From Fomes fomentarius (lineage: Eukaryota; Basidiomycota; Agaricomycetes; Polyporales; Polyporaceae), in assembly GCA_022606135.1 (NCBI GenBank), contig JABYQN010000004.1, positions 2,914,001 through 2,978,000 on the forward strand: a stretch of DNA of 64,000 bases. Reading direction: 5' to 3'. Below the pieces are notes generated by a model that saw nothing but the letters and a program-made list of their open reading frames with translations, made no database searches and was not told the DNA's origin. Of the stretch, positions 20,820 to 32,058 are shown in pieces. Position numbers and translations under genes: made by a program. Position 1 is the first letter of the stretch, and the number at the start of each line of letters is the position of its first letter.

Positions 20820-23812
20820 CTAGAACTCCACGAAATTCAACAACCCAAGGAGCACGAGACAAACAGAGTATGCAGACGTCATATACGCTGTCGAGCAGGA
20901 GAGTCATCAGCACTCAACGTTCTGCTATCGAACGAAAGATCAGCGGCGACGTACCAGCAATCGTGAACGCGTCTGAGACGTCGCCGAGGACGATCGAATA
21001 CACCACCGCGAGGACTGTGGATAGAAGGATTGGCAGAAGAATCGCGATGGTGATGCGAGTGAGCTGCCAGCCTTCGACGAACTCAATGCCGAGGTCCGTG
21101 CGTGCAGTGAGAACCTGCATGAACTCGTGTCGGCCCTTCATCTGGTCGGGATGGCGAAGGAAGTAGCGTAGTCGCATGTTTTTGGACGGGCTGACCCCCG
21201 CTGGACCGAGACGACGTGGGTAGACACAGGTATGATCAGCCTGTCATGAGTATCGAAGGTTCGTTAACGATGCAGGTGGAGGCCATATTCCAATCACTTA
21301 CATAGACCATCGTGATAGACCTGAAAGTGCTCGTAAGCAGAAGCCAAATAAGAATGCGTAAGGACGCTCACCGAACACTCCTCAGGGAGAACCACTTCCT
21401 CCACACGGTACGCAGCTTATCATACGATCGTCCCAACTCCTTCAACAATTCTGCGTCGTCCCAATGTGCCTGTATCTTCAAATACGTGTAGCTCGACCCA
21501 CGGAACGCCTTCAAAGGGAAGACCTCCCAAGGTGGACTCCAATCGTTTGAACAGCGCTGCACAACGCGCAACCCCGCAGCGTACGGTCGATGCGGATACG
21601 GCTTCACCATATCGCTCACCGTCATACCTTTCGCTACGGGCTGCGGGTGGTACTCAAGGTTCTGCACTTGTACTTTAGCCGCATCCTTCTCATTCTCCGA
21701 CTCTCCATCCTTCTCGGCGTTTGCGTCGTCTAAGAGGACGAGCGAGTCGACTGAGGCCATTCTGCCATGTCTGAGGAGTATGATCTGCTTCTCGAGACTC
21801 TGCAGGGTCTTTGCGAGCTGCGTGTTCTGCTCGTACCAAAGACGCGACTGCCGCTCCCACGTGGCGAGCGACCGCTCGTGCAGGTTTAATAGTTGTTCGA
21901 ACCGCGTGTCCATAGCCGTAGCACTAGTTGGACTGCTTGGGCTGTGTAGAGCTGAAGGGTGCCCGGACGATATTAGAAGGTGGGAGGAAGGCCGATCGAA
22001 TGAACGTGAACCGGATGAATCGGAGCTTGGGTATGCTATACCGAGAACTTCGAAGTCAGCGGTTAGACGGGCCGCCTCCTGCTACAAAAACATACATGAC
22101 GAACGACGCGGAGGCACAAAGTCCTCCGGAGTGGATGGGCACGGTGCGGGACCCGACCACGTGGATGTGATGGCGCACGGTAAGGAGGGTGGTACTATAA
22201 TGATTGGGGCCGTATTTGCTGCTGGAATGTCATGAGGCGCAACTGGACTTGGCACGCCAACCTGAGGCGGAGGGAGATGAAGAGGGAAACGGGGACGGGG
22301 TATAGTTACTTGCGGTGTAGGCCCGTCAACGTCAATGTCCTCCTGGATGGCCGGGGGTAGTGGATCAGTGCTCGGGCGGCAGTCGTGTAGATTGGGGGAA
22401 CTATTCTGGTCAGTCCCAGCGGAGAGCGTAGACGGTGAGGGCCATAGTGAGATACAGCGCCAGGCGCTCTCTAGGACATGGTAAATATCATTGCACCACG
22501 TAGACGGAGAGTATGACTGACCAGGGGAAAGCGTCCGAGTCCGTAAGCGTTCATGCAAATGAGCTGTGACTGGGGAGCCAGGCCGTGTATCAGACAAAGC
22601 ATGGACGGGTGGCGCAGATGTGCATTTACCGGGCAATGGTGAGGACACACTTAGGGAAGAGTGAATCGACTGCTCGTGACACTGAGGCGTGCCAACACTG
22701 ACCCCACCTAGTATCCTTTGTTAAATGATGGCGCGAGTATGAGTGTAGGTGCGTAACCTACCAGGCGGTGGTGTGCGGCAGCGAGACCTAGAGGATGGGT
22801 GTTGACGGGAGCGAGCGGAACGCCTAACTGAATAGTCTGAATGCGAGTGGGAAGTTTGCACATATTTGGCCTGTCTCAGTTCAAAGGAGCGCAACCGACG
22901 CCGACCACGATCGGGGGAGGGTGAGACTAGAAGCAAATTAGTACCTACCAGCAGTGTGTGCCAAACAGGAAGATAATCGTGCACTTACGACACCGTCGCG
23001 GCGACTGAGAGTGAGACCTTGTAGTTCTGCGTGAAGCACGCAGCAAGTGACGTGCATGCGGAGGCGACCGTGAACGAGAGCGCGAATGCGAGTGGGACCA
23101 CGGAATCGGACGTTGAGGGGCCCGTGTCGACCATTGTGGTGAGGAGTGTGAGCGCGAAGGTGAACGGCTTGAATTGTCGTAATGAGCCGGGCTCTCCAAA
23201 CGCAATCGATTGTACGGTGTTGCGGGACGCGGTAGCAGGGGCGGCGGACAATAATACTGCGGGGTTCTAATGAGATCTGGTATCTGCGGGAGCGAGATCG
23301 TGCTCGCAGTTGCAGTTGCATGTACAACGACTAGTATATCTACCCTGTCAGTGATTGACATAGAGTGGCAAATGCAGTGCTTGTACACACCTGAGTCCTG
23401 AGAGGCCTGCGATTGCGTACTAGGTGTTGTGGCGATGAAACATGCTGGAGCTTGAAGAGGCTGCAAGGCTGGAGCCTGAGGGCAAATTATGATTGGCGCC
23501 GGGGACTGTGGCTGCATCCAAGGAACATCAAATTGCGGGCCCGGGCGAGCGATATAGTCTGGAAGAACATCGTGTCCCAAGTCCTCAGGCCTCTCCCGCT
23601 GCGGATCCGGAGGTCGCAAGTCATCTGTAGACACACGGCGTCAGTATGGGATTGTCTCTAGGTAGTTTATTCAAGAACAGCAACATACTGAGTCCAGCTT
23701 CGAGGTCATCTCGTCCAGTCGAGCGTTGCTGAGCGATCTCCACGGCCTCGACGAGTCTTCTGAATTCCTCTTCCTCTTGTTCTTCCCGTGCAACGGAGTA
23801 GCTGTTGCCCAT
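20820..23812 (-). CDS. Multi-exon protein with N-terminal acidic helix, Pro/RS-rich middle and two C-terminal membrane helices
   Basis: The N-terminus is MGNSYS, which fits the MGxxxS pattern of N-myristoylation, followed by an acidic helical stretch (exon 23812-23689). Exon 23624-23391 is Pro/Gln-rich. The next exon (from 23330) ends in dense Ser-Arg and Ser-His repeats. A Pro-rich exon (about 22648-22085) follows. Exon 22081-21372 carries a coiled-coil segment ('LLNLHERSLATWERQSRLWY'). A 19-base micro-exon (21320-21302), exon 21240-20955 and exon 20887-20820 close in perfect phase and encode 'YPRRLGPAGVSPSKNMRLRY', 'LTARTDLGIEFVEGWQLTR' and two hydrophobic helices ending NFVEF. I know this C-terminal wording from uncharacterised agaricomycete proteins of unknown function. 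The junction at about 22082 is uncertain because the frame meets a TAG there, probably within an intron. Likely a membrane-attached protein. Confidence 0.65.
21302..21320 (-). other. 19-base micro-exon
   Basis: Flanked by a cag acceptor (after 21321) and a gtaagt donor (21301-21296). Skipping or including it is decided by phase: only inclusion joins the coiled-coil exon (leftover CG) to the membrane exon in frame, adding 'RSITMVY'. Confidence 0.7.
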
Positions 23813-23819
23813 TGCTTAC

Positions 23820-24750
23820 TTGGAGCTCGAGGATAGCAACATCCGGGGAGAGCAATGGAGATGTACATATACCGTCTACAAAGCGCCTGAACCGGTGCAG
23901 TTAAGTTTATATAGAAGTGGGAGTTAGAAGCTGTTCGGACTCTCGAAGTCCGAGTGTACAGCCTTCATGGCGCTACGCTGGCAGGGGGCGCTGCGGGATG
24001 ATTACGGCATATTCGACATAGACAGTGAGCCTCGACCTTCTTCATGATGTGTTTACATGTATGATATCGTGCTCGTTGTACTATGAGCGAAGATGATATT
24101 CCGTCGTATCCTAGTGGTACATACTGTGCGGCACTGGGTAGTACCTCAGGTGTGTTTACGCATGACCTCATTGCCAAATGCGGCTGCGTTGAGCTTCAAC
24201 CGTCGCGGCCAGCACAGAATCTTACTACACTCAATGAACACGCAAACCTCCGGAATGCCGTGAGTGAAAATAGTACTACGCTCATCGGTGTCAACTCTCA
24301 CGAGTGCCTGGAGGCATCGTCATTTGGACTACGATGTCCTTGAGCTAGAGCACCAGTGAAGTAGGCGCTGCCGCTGCGGTTACGGTGCGAATCGCCTGTC
24401 TGTTGCAGAGTCGTATAGACCCCCCAGGCCTGAGGGCTCCTCTCATACAACAGGACTTGCGCCCACGTGTTCCGCGCGGTTTCCACGACAGGACAGTGGC
24501 GGCGGTGAACATTGACGCACAAACATCCGGCCCCATGAAGGATATCATAGACGTGGTAAGCACACTATTCAGTGTAGACTGCACAGATGTCCGACAATGG
24601 AGGATAAATCAGAGATATTAAGCAGCTGTTACTCTGCTAATCAGAGACGCTCATATAGAGTGCACTTTATGTCAGATACAGCCCCCCCCCCACGTATATA
24701 GTAAGGTGATTTGCGTACCGGGGACCATGGCAGCGGCCATATGAAAAATT
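23820..24750. other. Intergenic between two minus-strand genes
   Basis: No supported gene. A run of about ten C lies at 24682-24691. The promoter of the membrane-protein gene should lie at the left end. Short open frames at 24083-24621 show nothing recognisable. Confidence 0.4.
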
Positions 24751-24756
24751 TCGCGG

Positions 24757-26254
24757 TCACGCATCGAAAACGTCAGTCCGCTGAACCTGCTCATCGATTT
24801 GACTCATTCCCTGCGGCATTCCATCGACGTGAAGTTCAACGGTCTCCAGAGTAGGAGCCAAGGATAACAGCTCTGTGCAAAACTTCCGGGGATCGAACGC
24901 GATGAGCGAGCGTTCAGCATCAGCAGGTGGGTTGTGATTCTTGTTTCTGCGCCTCCGTCCCCACGCATACGATAGTAAGCAGTCGAGTCGAAGTGTGAGC
25001 GTCCGGAGTTTGGGAAGTAGTTTGATCCCGTTGACGCCTCGCAGCTAAACATCGGCTGAGAACAGTCCATCTACGCCGAGTGAAAGAACCAGACGAGACG
25101 AGACGTACCAGCGAGCGCGGGATGTCTGTGTCAATACTCTCATCCTGGAACCGAACAGTGAGGCGTAGCTGCTCGAGGTCCCGCAGGCCATTCAATGCGG
25201 CCTGTTGGAAGGTCGTCCGGAAGGTCCCGAGGTACCTTGCATGCGTAGACAGCTCCAATATGGCTGGTCTCGCATACTCCATGGTTTCGGGGAAGAACGG
25301 CAGGCACCATTTCGCTTCAAAGAATTTAAGAGAACGAATGTGGCAAGGCAGTCCGAGCGAGTAGAGATCCGCCACGCAACTCAGAGACGCTTCTTCCAGA
25401 CGAGGCCAACACTGATCGAGATCCGCAAGGGCATGCATATTCCTTTCACGACGCGACCGATACCTAGCTTCGTCGTCGCCTATCTCGCCCTTCATCGAGA
25501 AGGACTTCTCGAAGATAGAGAGCTGCGACACGTTGGGATACATCTTGACCCATTCGTCCGGCATCATCGAGTGGATGTCGAACATGCCGAGATTCTCGAC
25601 GTTGGGGTATATCCGGGCACCAGAGCCGTATTTGCATCCATTCCAGGACTCGCATTCCAGTCGTACGAGGGTATTCTGCGCGCCCCGGAGCAGGGCACCC
25701 GGATGCATCCTCGCGACTAGGTCTGGGTTGTCCCAGTAGTCCTCCTCGTTGGAGAATGCAAGTTCAGCAGTGACAAGGGGCCACTGCACACTCTCTAGAA
25801 GCACGCATGTGTGTTTTGCGGCCCGGCTGATCCTGAGGTGTTTGACGTTATCGAGCGACGCGAGGGCAGCGCACAAGGCCGGATAGGCGCTGAGAAGGTC
25901 GTCTGCCTCTCTGAGCTCGAGGTGTTCGATATTCGGTGATTGTCTGATCCCTTCTACTAAGAGCGCCACGTTCTGAACATAGAGCGTGCTGTGCCCCATG
26001 ATGAGACCACGGAGAGATTGCCAGCGACGTCGGTCCGCCGACATGAATTCGAGGAAAGACCAGACGACGCGGAGCTTCTTCTCGGGGTCCTCCCACGTCT
26101 GGTCGAGGCATACCGGCTCAGCGAGGAGCACACGCACGCCGTCCTGGTAGAGCGCGCGGCAGCAAAGCATGAGCGACAGGAGCATCTCCGTTTCTGCATG
26201 CTCGAGCACAGCGCTCAGGATATCGTGGTTCAGCAGGTGCGGTGGATGCGACAT
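24757..26254 (-). CDS. F-box/LRR-like protein, 477 residues, intact
   Basis: Exon 1 (26254-25109, 382 codons) and exon 2 (25044-24757) join in phase 0 across a 64-nt intron (gtacgt donor, tttag acceptor). TGA is at 24759-24757. The N-terminus (MSHPPHLLNHDILSAVLEHAETEMLLSL..CCRAL) resembles a degenerate F-box helix set. The rest shows LRR-like elements ('IEHLELREADDLL', 'VKHLRISRAAK', 'LEQLRLTVRFQD', 'LRTLTLRLDCLL', 'LETVELHVDG'). Family role: probable substrate receptor of an SCF-type ubiquitin ligase, inferred. The first 217 bases of the coding region lie inside the left arm of the large inverted duplication, and a truncated copy sits at 50490-50706. The ATG at 26254 is conserved between both copies, which supports the start. 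Confidence 0.75.
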
Positions 26255-28456
26255 AGTATCACTGATGAGTCAAGAAAATGTTAGAGCTCATTCATCCGTA
26301 GTCTTGAAGGCCTCTTACCTGATGGAACCTGTTTGACGGCGAGCGTGGGTCGAGATTGGTCCACCACTGGCAGAAGTTGACACAGTCATGGATCGCTTAG
26401 ACTGTTTTGACGAACTTCAGCTAGGTGGCAGGTGGCACCACAATATACTACGTACCCCCACCAGCTTCACAAGTTTCGCAATTACGGGAAGACGGCGCAT
26501 GGTTGAATGCGAAACAGGTCGATATGCAACCTGCTCGATGCCGGCCGTGCGGGGGAAGGTTTGGTTCACTACAGGCAGATGTTGGAAAGGACGTGGCACT
26601 CTTTCGCTCGATCGCTCCCAAGCTGTTTAAACGAAGTTCAGCCAGATTACCTCGGTTGTGTAACATCACTACCTGATCGCAGCAGCTCTACGGATGTCAG
26701 ACGACGGCGAGCGGGTGATGGACTTGGAGAAAAAGGTTGATATCTGATTGATGATCAGCGTGGGGAATAAATAGCATTCCAAAACCTTGAACGTAATTTT
26801 GTACGCAGGGTGGATTGAACGTGCACGACGGAGGTGAAGATCTTCCTGGTCAAATATTTGCGCAAGGATGTTGTTATTGAGACGGTACACTCTGTGAACT
26901 TGAGCCGTATGAGTGAAAACAAGACTCACGATCCAGCGTGCTCAGAAGATGTTTGGAAGGAAGTTGTTCCGTTATTGTCCGTGTTGACAGTATAAGGCCG
27001 CAGCGTGGTGCACTGTAGCGTGTACTGCTCATAACTTATTAGGTCTGCCCTAAAGCAATCGACCTAATCTAGAAAGTCACTTTCGGTTGCGCCCGATAAG
27101 ACAAGCGCCAACGGGCGACTGATCCTCTTACTACCTACTTCGTGAGCACAAGCACACACAACCACCGCCAACGCACGGCCTGTTTACTGAATCGCTCAAG
27201 GCAATGACAGTGACATTTGTAAACATAATCACATGGCATTCCACTTCTATCTTCAGTACCGCGCCGCCATGCATACAACCTCAGGCTCTCAGCGTCACCA
27301 CTGGCTTCGCATCATTGACGACAAATAGTTACGCAGGAAGACGACACGAAGACGACGATTGGATTACCATTGATCCTCTCAGGTCTCTTCTGTGTGTCGC
27401 CACACTCACCACTCCGCTCTCACTCAGTCAAATTCTAACACCTCACAGAAGACATCCCACTCCAATCCCGCGCTCCGAGTCTATTACTGCACAGCTAGCA
27501 GAAGACTGCTCTGGACCGCTATTTCAGCACCCAGAAGCGACTTCTATACGTCTCTGACGACCTCTCGTACGTCGTGGCCCTGCCTCGCACAACATGCACA
27601 TCCTGGGCCGGAACACGCTCGAGAACGCGAAGAGGCTGGGGTATCTTGACGCGCAGAAGCTTGACCCTAAGATACCGGTATATAGCCTGGAGGAGTATGG
27701 GCAGAAGAAGTTCTACAGCTTGGAGGATCCTGGAGTGTTGTATGAGTTTTGAGCAAGTTATGTAGGGCAACGACCTTAATAATAGCCATTTTTATTTGGA
27801 GGATAAGTATGTCACTCCACTGGTCTCGCTTGAAGAACTAGCGATACAAGTAGTGGAGCAACCCCTTTGACGCAACGATGACATGATATGCCGGTACCAG
27901 GAGGTGGTTAGCAGACGGCATCAACGCGCTGAAACCGGGCCGTCGCTTCTGTTGCTGTTGGGCGCCTAATGTGGAGCCATGTTGAACTTCGTCTGGACGC
28001 GGCAGTGCAACAACGACCACACTCCCGTGTCCCATCACAATCGTACAACTATCCGCATTGTGGGCCATTGCCGAGGTGAGTCATTCATCTTGCCGTCAAA
28101 GCCCTTTAAATCACGATCTAGGTGAACCTTTCCCTCTGTCGCGCATGCGCTTCGGAGGTGCAACTGACCACATACTCTGCATCTTTGGTATTTGAGTCAG
28201 TGTCGACTTCACTGACTTTGTATCATCTTCGCTATTCAGCCGTCTTTTAAGTGAAGAATTAGGCACCCAGATCATACCGTAACACCCTTGATTCGATCAC
28301 ACAAAGGAGCCACTAGGTCCGTGCGTTGTGGCTCTCGCTTATGCACATTCACTGAAGCGTGGCTTGATCCGCGCGCATTGACCGTCGGCAGGGCGCTTGT
28401 GGACGGACCCATTGTTCTCCTAAACCATCTCGACGCACCCGCCCTCAAAGCATAAA
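26255..28456. other. Intergenic region between divergent F-box and kinase A genes; holds decayed fragments
   Basis: An 86-codon minus-strand frame (26929-26669) is also open in the right arm (49815-50075), but the copies differ at many amino acids, arguing against constraint. A plus-strand piece at 27594-27752 starts 'MHILGRNTLENAKRLGYLDA', with 'PVYSLEEYGQKKFYSLED' near its end, and TGA. It is preceded, one frame off, by 'YFSTQKRLLYVSDDLSYV'. It looks like the last exons of a gene I cannot name, already frameshifted in both arms. Confidence 0.4.
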
Positions 28457-31378
28457 ATGTCTATCCCAAGCTCTTTTCTGTGCGAACCTGTCTTTGCTGC
28501 TGGTGAAGGTATGCCTACCCAAGCCACTCCTCACTCTATTGCCTCTGTCTCTGTCGCTAATACCCTACGCGAAGTCCACCACGACAGCAACATCGTCAAA
28601 GAAGCATGGACGAACGAGCTCCGTAACAGAATTCATCTCATCGAAGATCCTGTGGACTGGTTCATCGACCGCCTCGTCCCCTGTGATGTCCCATACTCGC
28701 CGCCCAACAATTTGAACGCACAGCCGGGTCCTTTTGCGCAGTATGTTCCACGGAAGGGAGGCGAAATTGCGAGTTATCCAGGACTAGTACGTGTTCGTCA
28801 CTGTTGGTTGTGAATTGTAGCTCATCTTCAGTAGCTCTCTGGTCTGAGACTTCTTGTCAAGAGCTTTCCTGCGGACAAGCGGCTGAAGTTTGCGGATACT
28901 CATGCCAAGCCACTTCCTTTCCCTTTCGCCGCCTTCGCCCCCAACCACCACAATTCGAAACCCGATCTCTCCATCTCCTTCCCTGGGAAGGATCTGGACC
29001 TGGACGTGCTCCTCACTTACCCGTGGCGTGACATTGCGTCGGTCATCGAAGTCAAGCCAGACGAGAAAGACGATCCCTTCTATGACTGGAAGAAAGGATA
29101 CACCAACAACGACAAGATCATCCAGATTGCTCGTAACGCACGCAATCTCATGCTTGTTCATGGTTTCCTAGCTTCTTACGTTATTGGCATCTACGGCGAG
29201 TACGCTCGTCTTCTCCGTTTCGACCACTCTTGCGCCCTCGTCTCGGAGAGGTTCGTTCTGAAAGAGAACCCGGAGCTTCTTCAGAAGTTCCTGTGGCACT
29301 TCGTCAACCCATGCTTTGGCAAGACCGTGGTTGGCTGTGATCCATCAATCACCTCTTTGTCCCTCGACGACGTCGCGTGGGTTAAGAAACAGCTCGGCGA
29401 GAGAGGCGAGAATCTCAAGACTTTCAATAAGGACGTGCTGCATGGCCGACGTATGCAGGTGTACGACCAGAAGACGGACACGAGTAGCTGGTACATCGTC
29501 TATAAGGCAGTTGACATCAACGCTCACCTCTTCTCACGTGCTACCATGGTCTGGCGCACCATCGAGGACACACGTGGTACTCCAACCAGTCGACCTCCCA
29601 AATTGGGAATCCTGAAGGAGTCCTGGCGCCAGGTCGTTCGGCAGTCTGAGGCATTGTTCTACTACCGATTGGCGGACAAAATCCCAGAAGAAGAACGGTA
29701 CGGTCTAACCAAGCTCGAGTGTGGTGGCGACCTGGGGGAACTGGATATCCGGCTGTGGGAACAGTCTACTCTGTACCTCCATCTCATGCCAGAAGAGCAG
29801 CGCCAGCTGCGCTTGTCCGCAACACAGGTCCAGCTTAACTCTTCTGACAATGCTGGTCCCTCGTCCCCATCGCCATCTACACCACCATCACCATCACCAT
29901 CGCCATGTCCGAGTCCTTCGCCTACGGCCTGCGCTGCTATCGGTCATTCCGATCCATCCGCTCGCCATCCACTTCATTACCCGCTACATCAGACATTCTC
30001 CTGGACACTCGCCTTGGGCCCCAAGATGACTTACCGAGAGCGCAGCCACATGCGATTCGTAGTGGCCGACGTCGGAAGACCGGTGTACAAGTTCAAGAAC
30101 ACAGAGGAGCTAGTGACCGCCCTCCAAGACGCAGTCAAGGGTACGTACTTCGTGCTCTCATATGTCGAGGGATTTTCTTCATGCCATAGCTTTCTAGGGC
30201 ACGAACAAGCGTATACGAAAGCCGGGATTCTGCATCGGGACGTGAGCATCGGGAATATCCTCATCGTGGATAAACCTAGCGACGGATCATTCGTTGGCTT
30301 CATTCACGACTTCGACTATAGTTCGATAGAGGTTGAGGATGACCCCCTGAGTTGATTGACGACATGCCCATCGCCGATGAGGATGACCAAGGGCATGTGA
30401 CTGGAATTATCATCCGGAAAGAACGAACCGTGAGTCGGTCAATAACTCTCCAATGCATTGCGCTCAACCTTTGTTCAGGGAACCTTCTACTTCATGGCGA
30501 TGGACCTCCTGGCGATAGATGACTTTGGCCCGGTTATTCATGGCGTCCACCACGATCTGGAATCTGTCTATTGGGTCCTCCTGTGGGTCGTTCTCCGCCA
30601 CACAAAGCACTCACTAGGCCCAGAGAAGTGTGGACATGTATTCACATATGGGAACGACCAGCAGGCATATGACGCCAAGATGTCATGGATTGGTCCGACC
30701 CCGCACTTCGACACGAGAAAATCCTCCCGGCTGGTCGTCGAGAACAACGAGCCGCTAACCACTCTTCTCGAAAAATTCAGGCGCCTCGTCCGCCACCAGT
30801 TCACGAATGGCGCGAAGCTCGACTACGAGTCGGTGCTGGAGATTTTCGAGGAAGCTCTGAAGAAGCCCCAGTGGCCCAAGAAGGACTGGGTCGAATGCGA
30901 ACTGCTCAACTCCCATGCCAACTCTGTCATCGTAGAAGGCGTCGTCGCTCCCGTACCAGCTCGCAAGGACGTTCGCTTCCGCACCCTCGCAGCTCTACCC
31001 CGCCATCCGCCCGACACACCCACGCCCTCTGGTCGTCGGCGACCTGCACCCGAGACGATTGCGAGCGCCCCTCCCGAGCTTGCTAGTGTAGGGATAAAGC
31101 GCCAAAACGATTCCCTGAACGAGCCCATTTCCGATGAACAGCTTGTGCTGCCCCGTAGATCCGTGCCGACATGTTTTGAAACACCAACAAAGCGGCAACG
31201 TCTCACACGAGCTGAACGTCGAGGACCAAGCCCGCCTTTGCATCACATGAGGGCCGTACGGAGCACGGGCTCAGGGTCTTCCTCCAGTGGCCGCTCGAGT
31301 CCCGAGCGGCGGGGTGTCGACTCAAGTCCTGTTGAACGCCCACTAAGCGATAGCGACTCTTGGTGTGTGTTGATGTGA
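28457..31378 (+). pseudogene. FunK1-type protein kinase A, left-arm copy (one-base deletion)
   Basis: Exons 28457-28786, 28835-30140, 30198-30429 and 30479-31378 use standard introns of 48-57 nt. The protein has the two-part layout of fungal FunK1 kinases: an N-terminal region with 'IEVKPDEKDDPF' and 'GILKESWRQVVRQSEA' (probable ATP-binding lysine), then after a low-complexity Ser-Pro insert the catalytic loop 'GILHRDVSIGNIL' and metal-binding 'HDFDYSS'. A C-terminal basic tail follows. At about 30348 a run of five C (six in the right arm) shifts the frame, and translation would stop 3 codons later, after the catalytic motifs but before the last helices. Restoring phase is the only way to join exon 4, so I call the copy broken. 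FunK1 kinases are expanded in agaricomycetes. Their substrates are largely unknown. Confidence 0.75.
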
Positions 31379-32058
31379 TCCCTCGTCTTCGCCTCCCGTA
31401 GTTATTTGCCATCTATGTATTATCTCTTGTTTCAATCTCATCTCTTCCATTCTGTCTCGCATGTATGTCGTCAACCAACATCATGACACATCCAGGGTAG
31501 CTGGAGAAGTAGGGCGTCGCGAAGGTATGTGCCAAGTTATGTGTTCTTACTCTGAAGGTCAGCGCAAATACGTCGGGGCATAAAGGCATAAGCCGGCGCA
31601 TCTAACTGGACCACGACGGCGAACAGTGGGTCAAGACCAGCAGCGACGAGAAGCTATGACGCGCCACAAGGATGCGGCGCGAGAGAAGACTCGTGAGTCT
31701 ACGTATGCATCGAGTAGTAGAGTGTCTCGACTGCTCATTGAGTACCCAAACTCGCAAGCCGCGCCATCGAGGGCACGCGCATGCGCGCGGAAGAAATCCA
31801 TCAACCCCTTTAAGTCCATCAACGAACCCTAGGTACCGCATTTTAGAGGAGTCAAGGCAAGAGGTTGTATAGCTTCCCAAATTGTCTTCTTCAAAAGGGC
31901 CATACGACAGAACGAAACGGAAATGTCATACTGTGGAAATGCTGTACAATACATGACTGCGTACAAACACAGAAACGCCATACGCAACCCTGTAGGAACC
32001 TGGCATCAAAGCCTATCCTCAAGGCGCAAGGATGAGCAAATTCGATCTCGAGCTTGAG
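31379..32058. other. Convergent 3' flank between kinases A and B
   Basis: The two kinase genes face each other here. The stretch should contain both polyadenylation regions. It is matched in the right arm at 44628-45298. No gene is supported. Confidence 0.5.

Noticed and set aside
26669..26929. 86-codon frame open in both arms
   Set aside because: Although open in both copies, the two differ at more than a dozen residues with no pattern of conservation, so I do not call it a gene.
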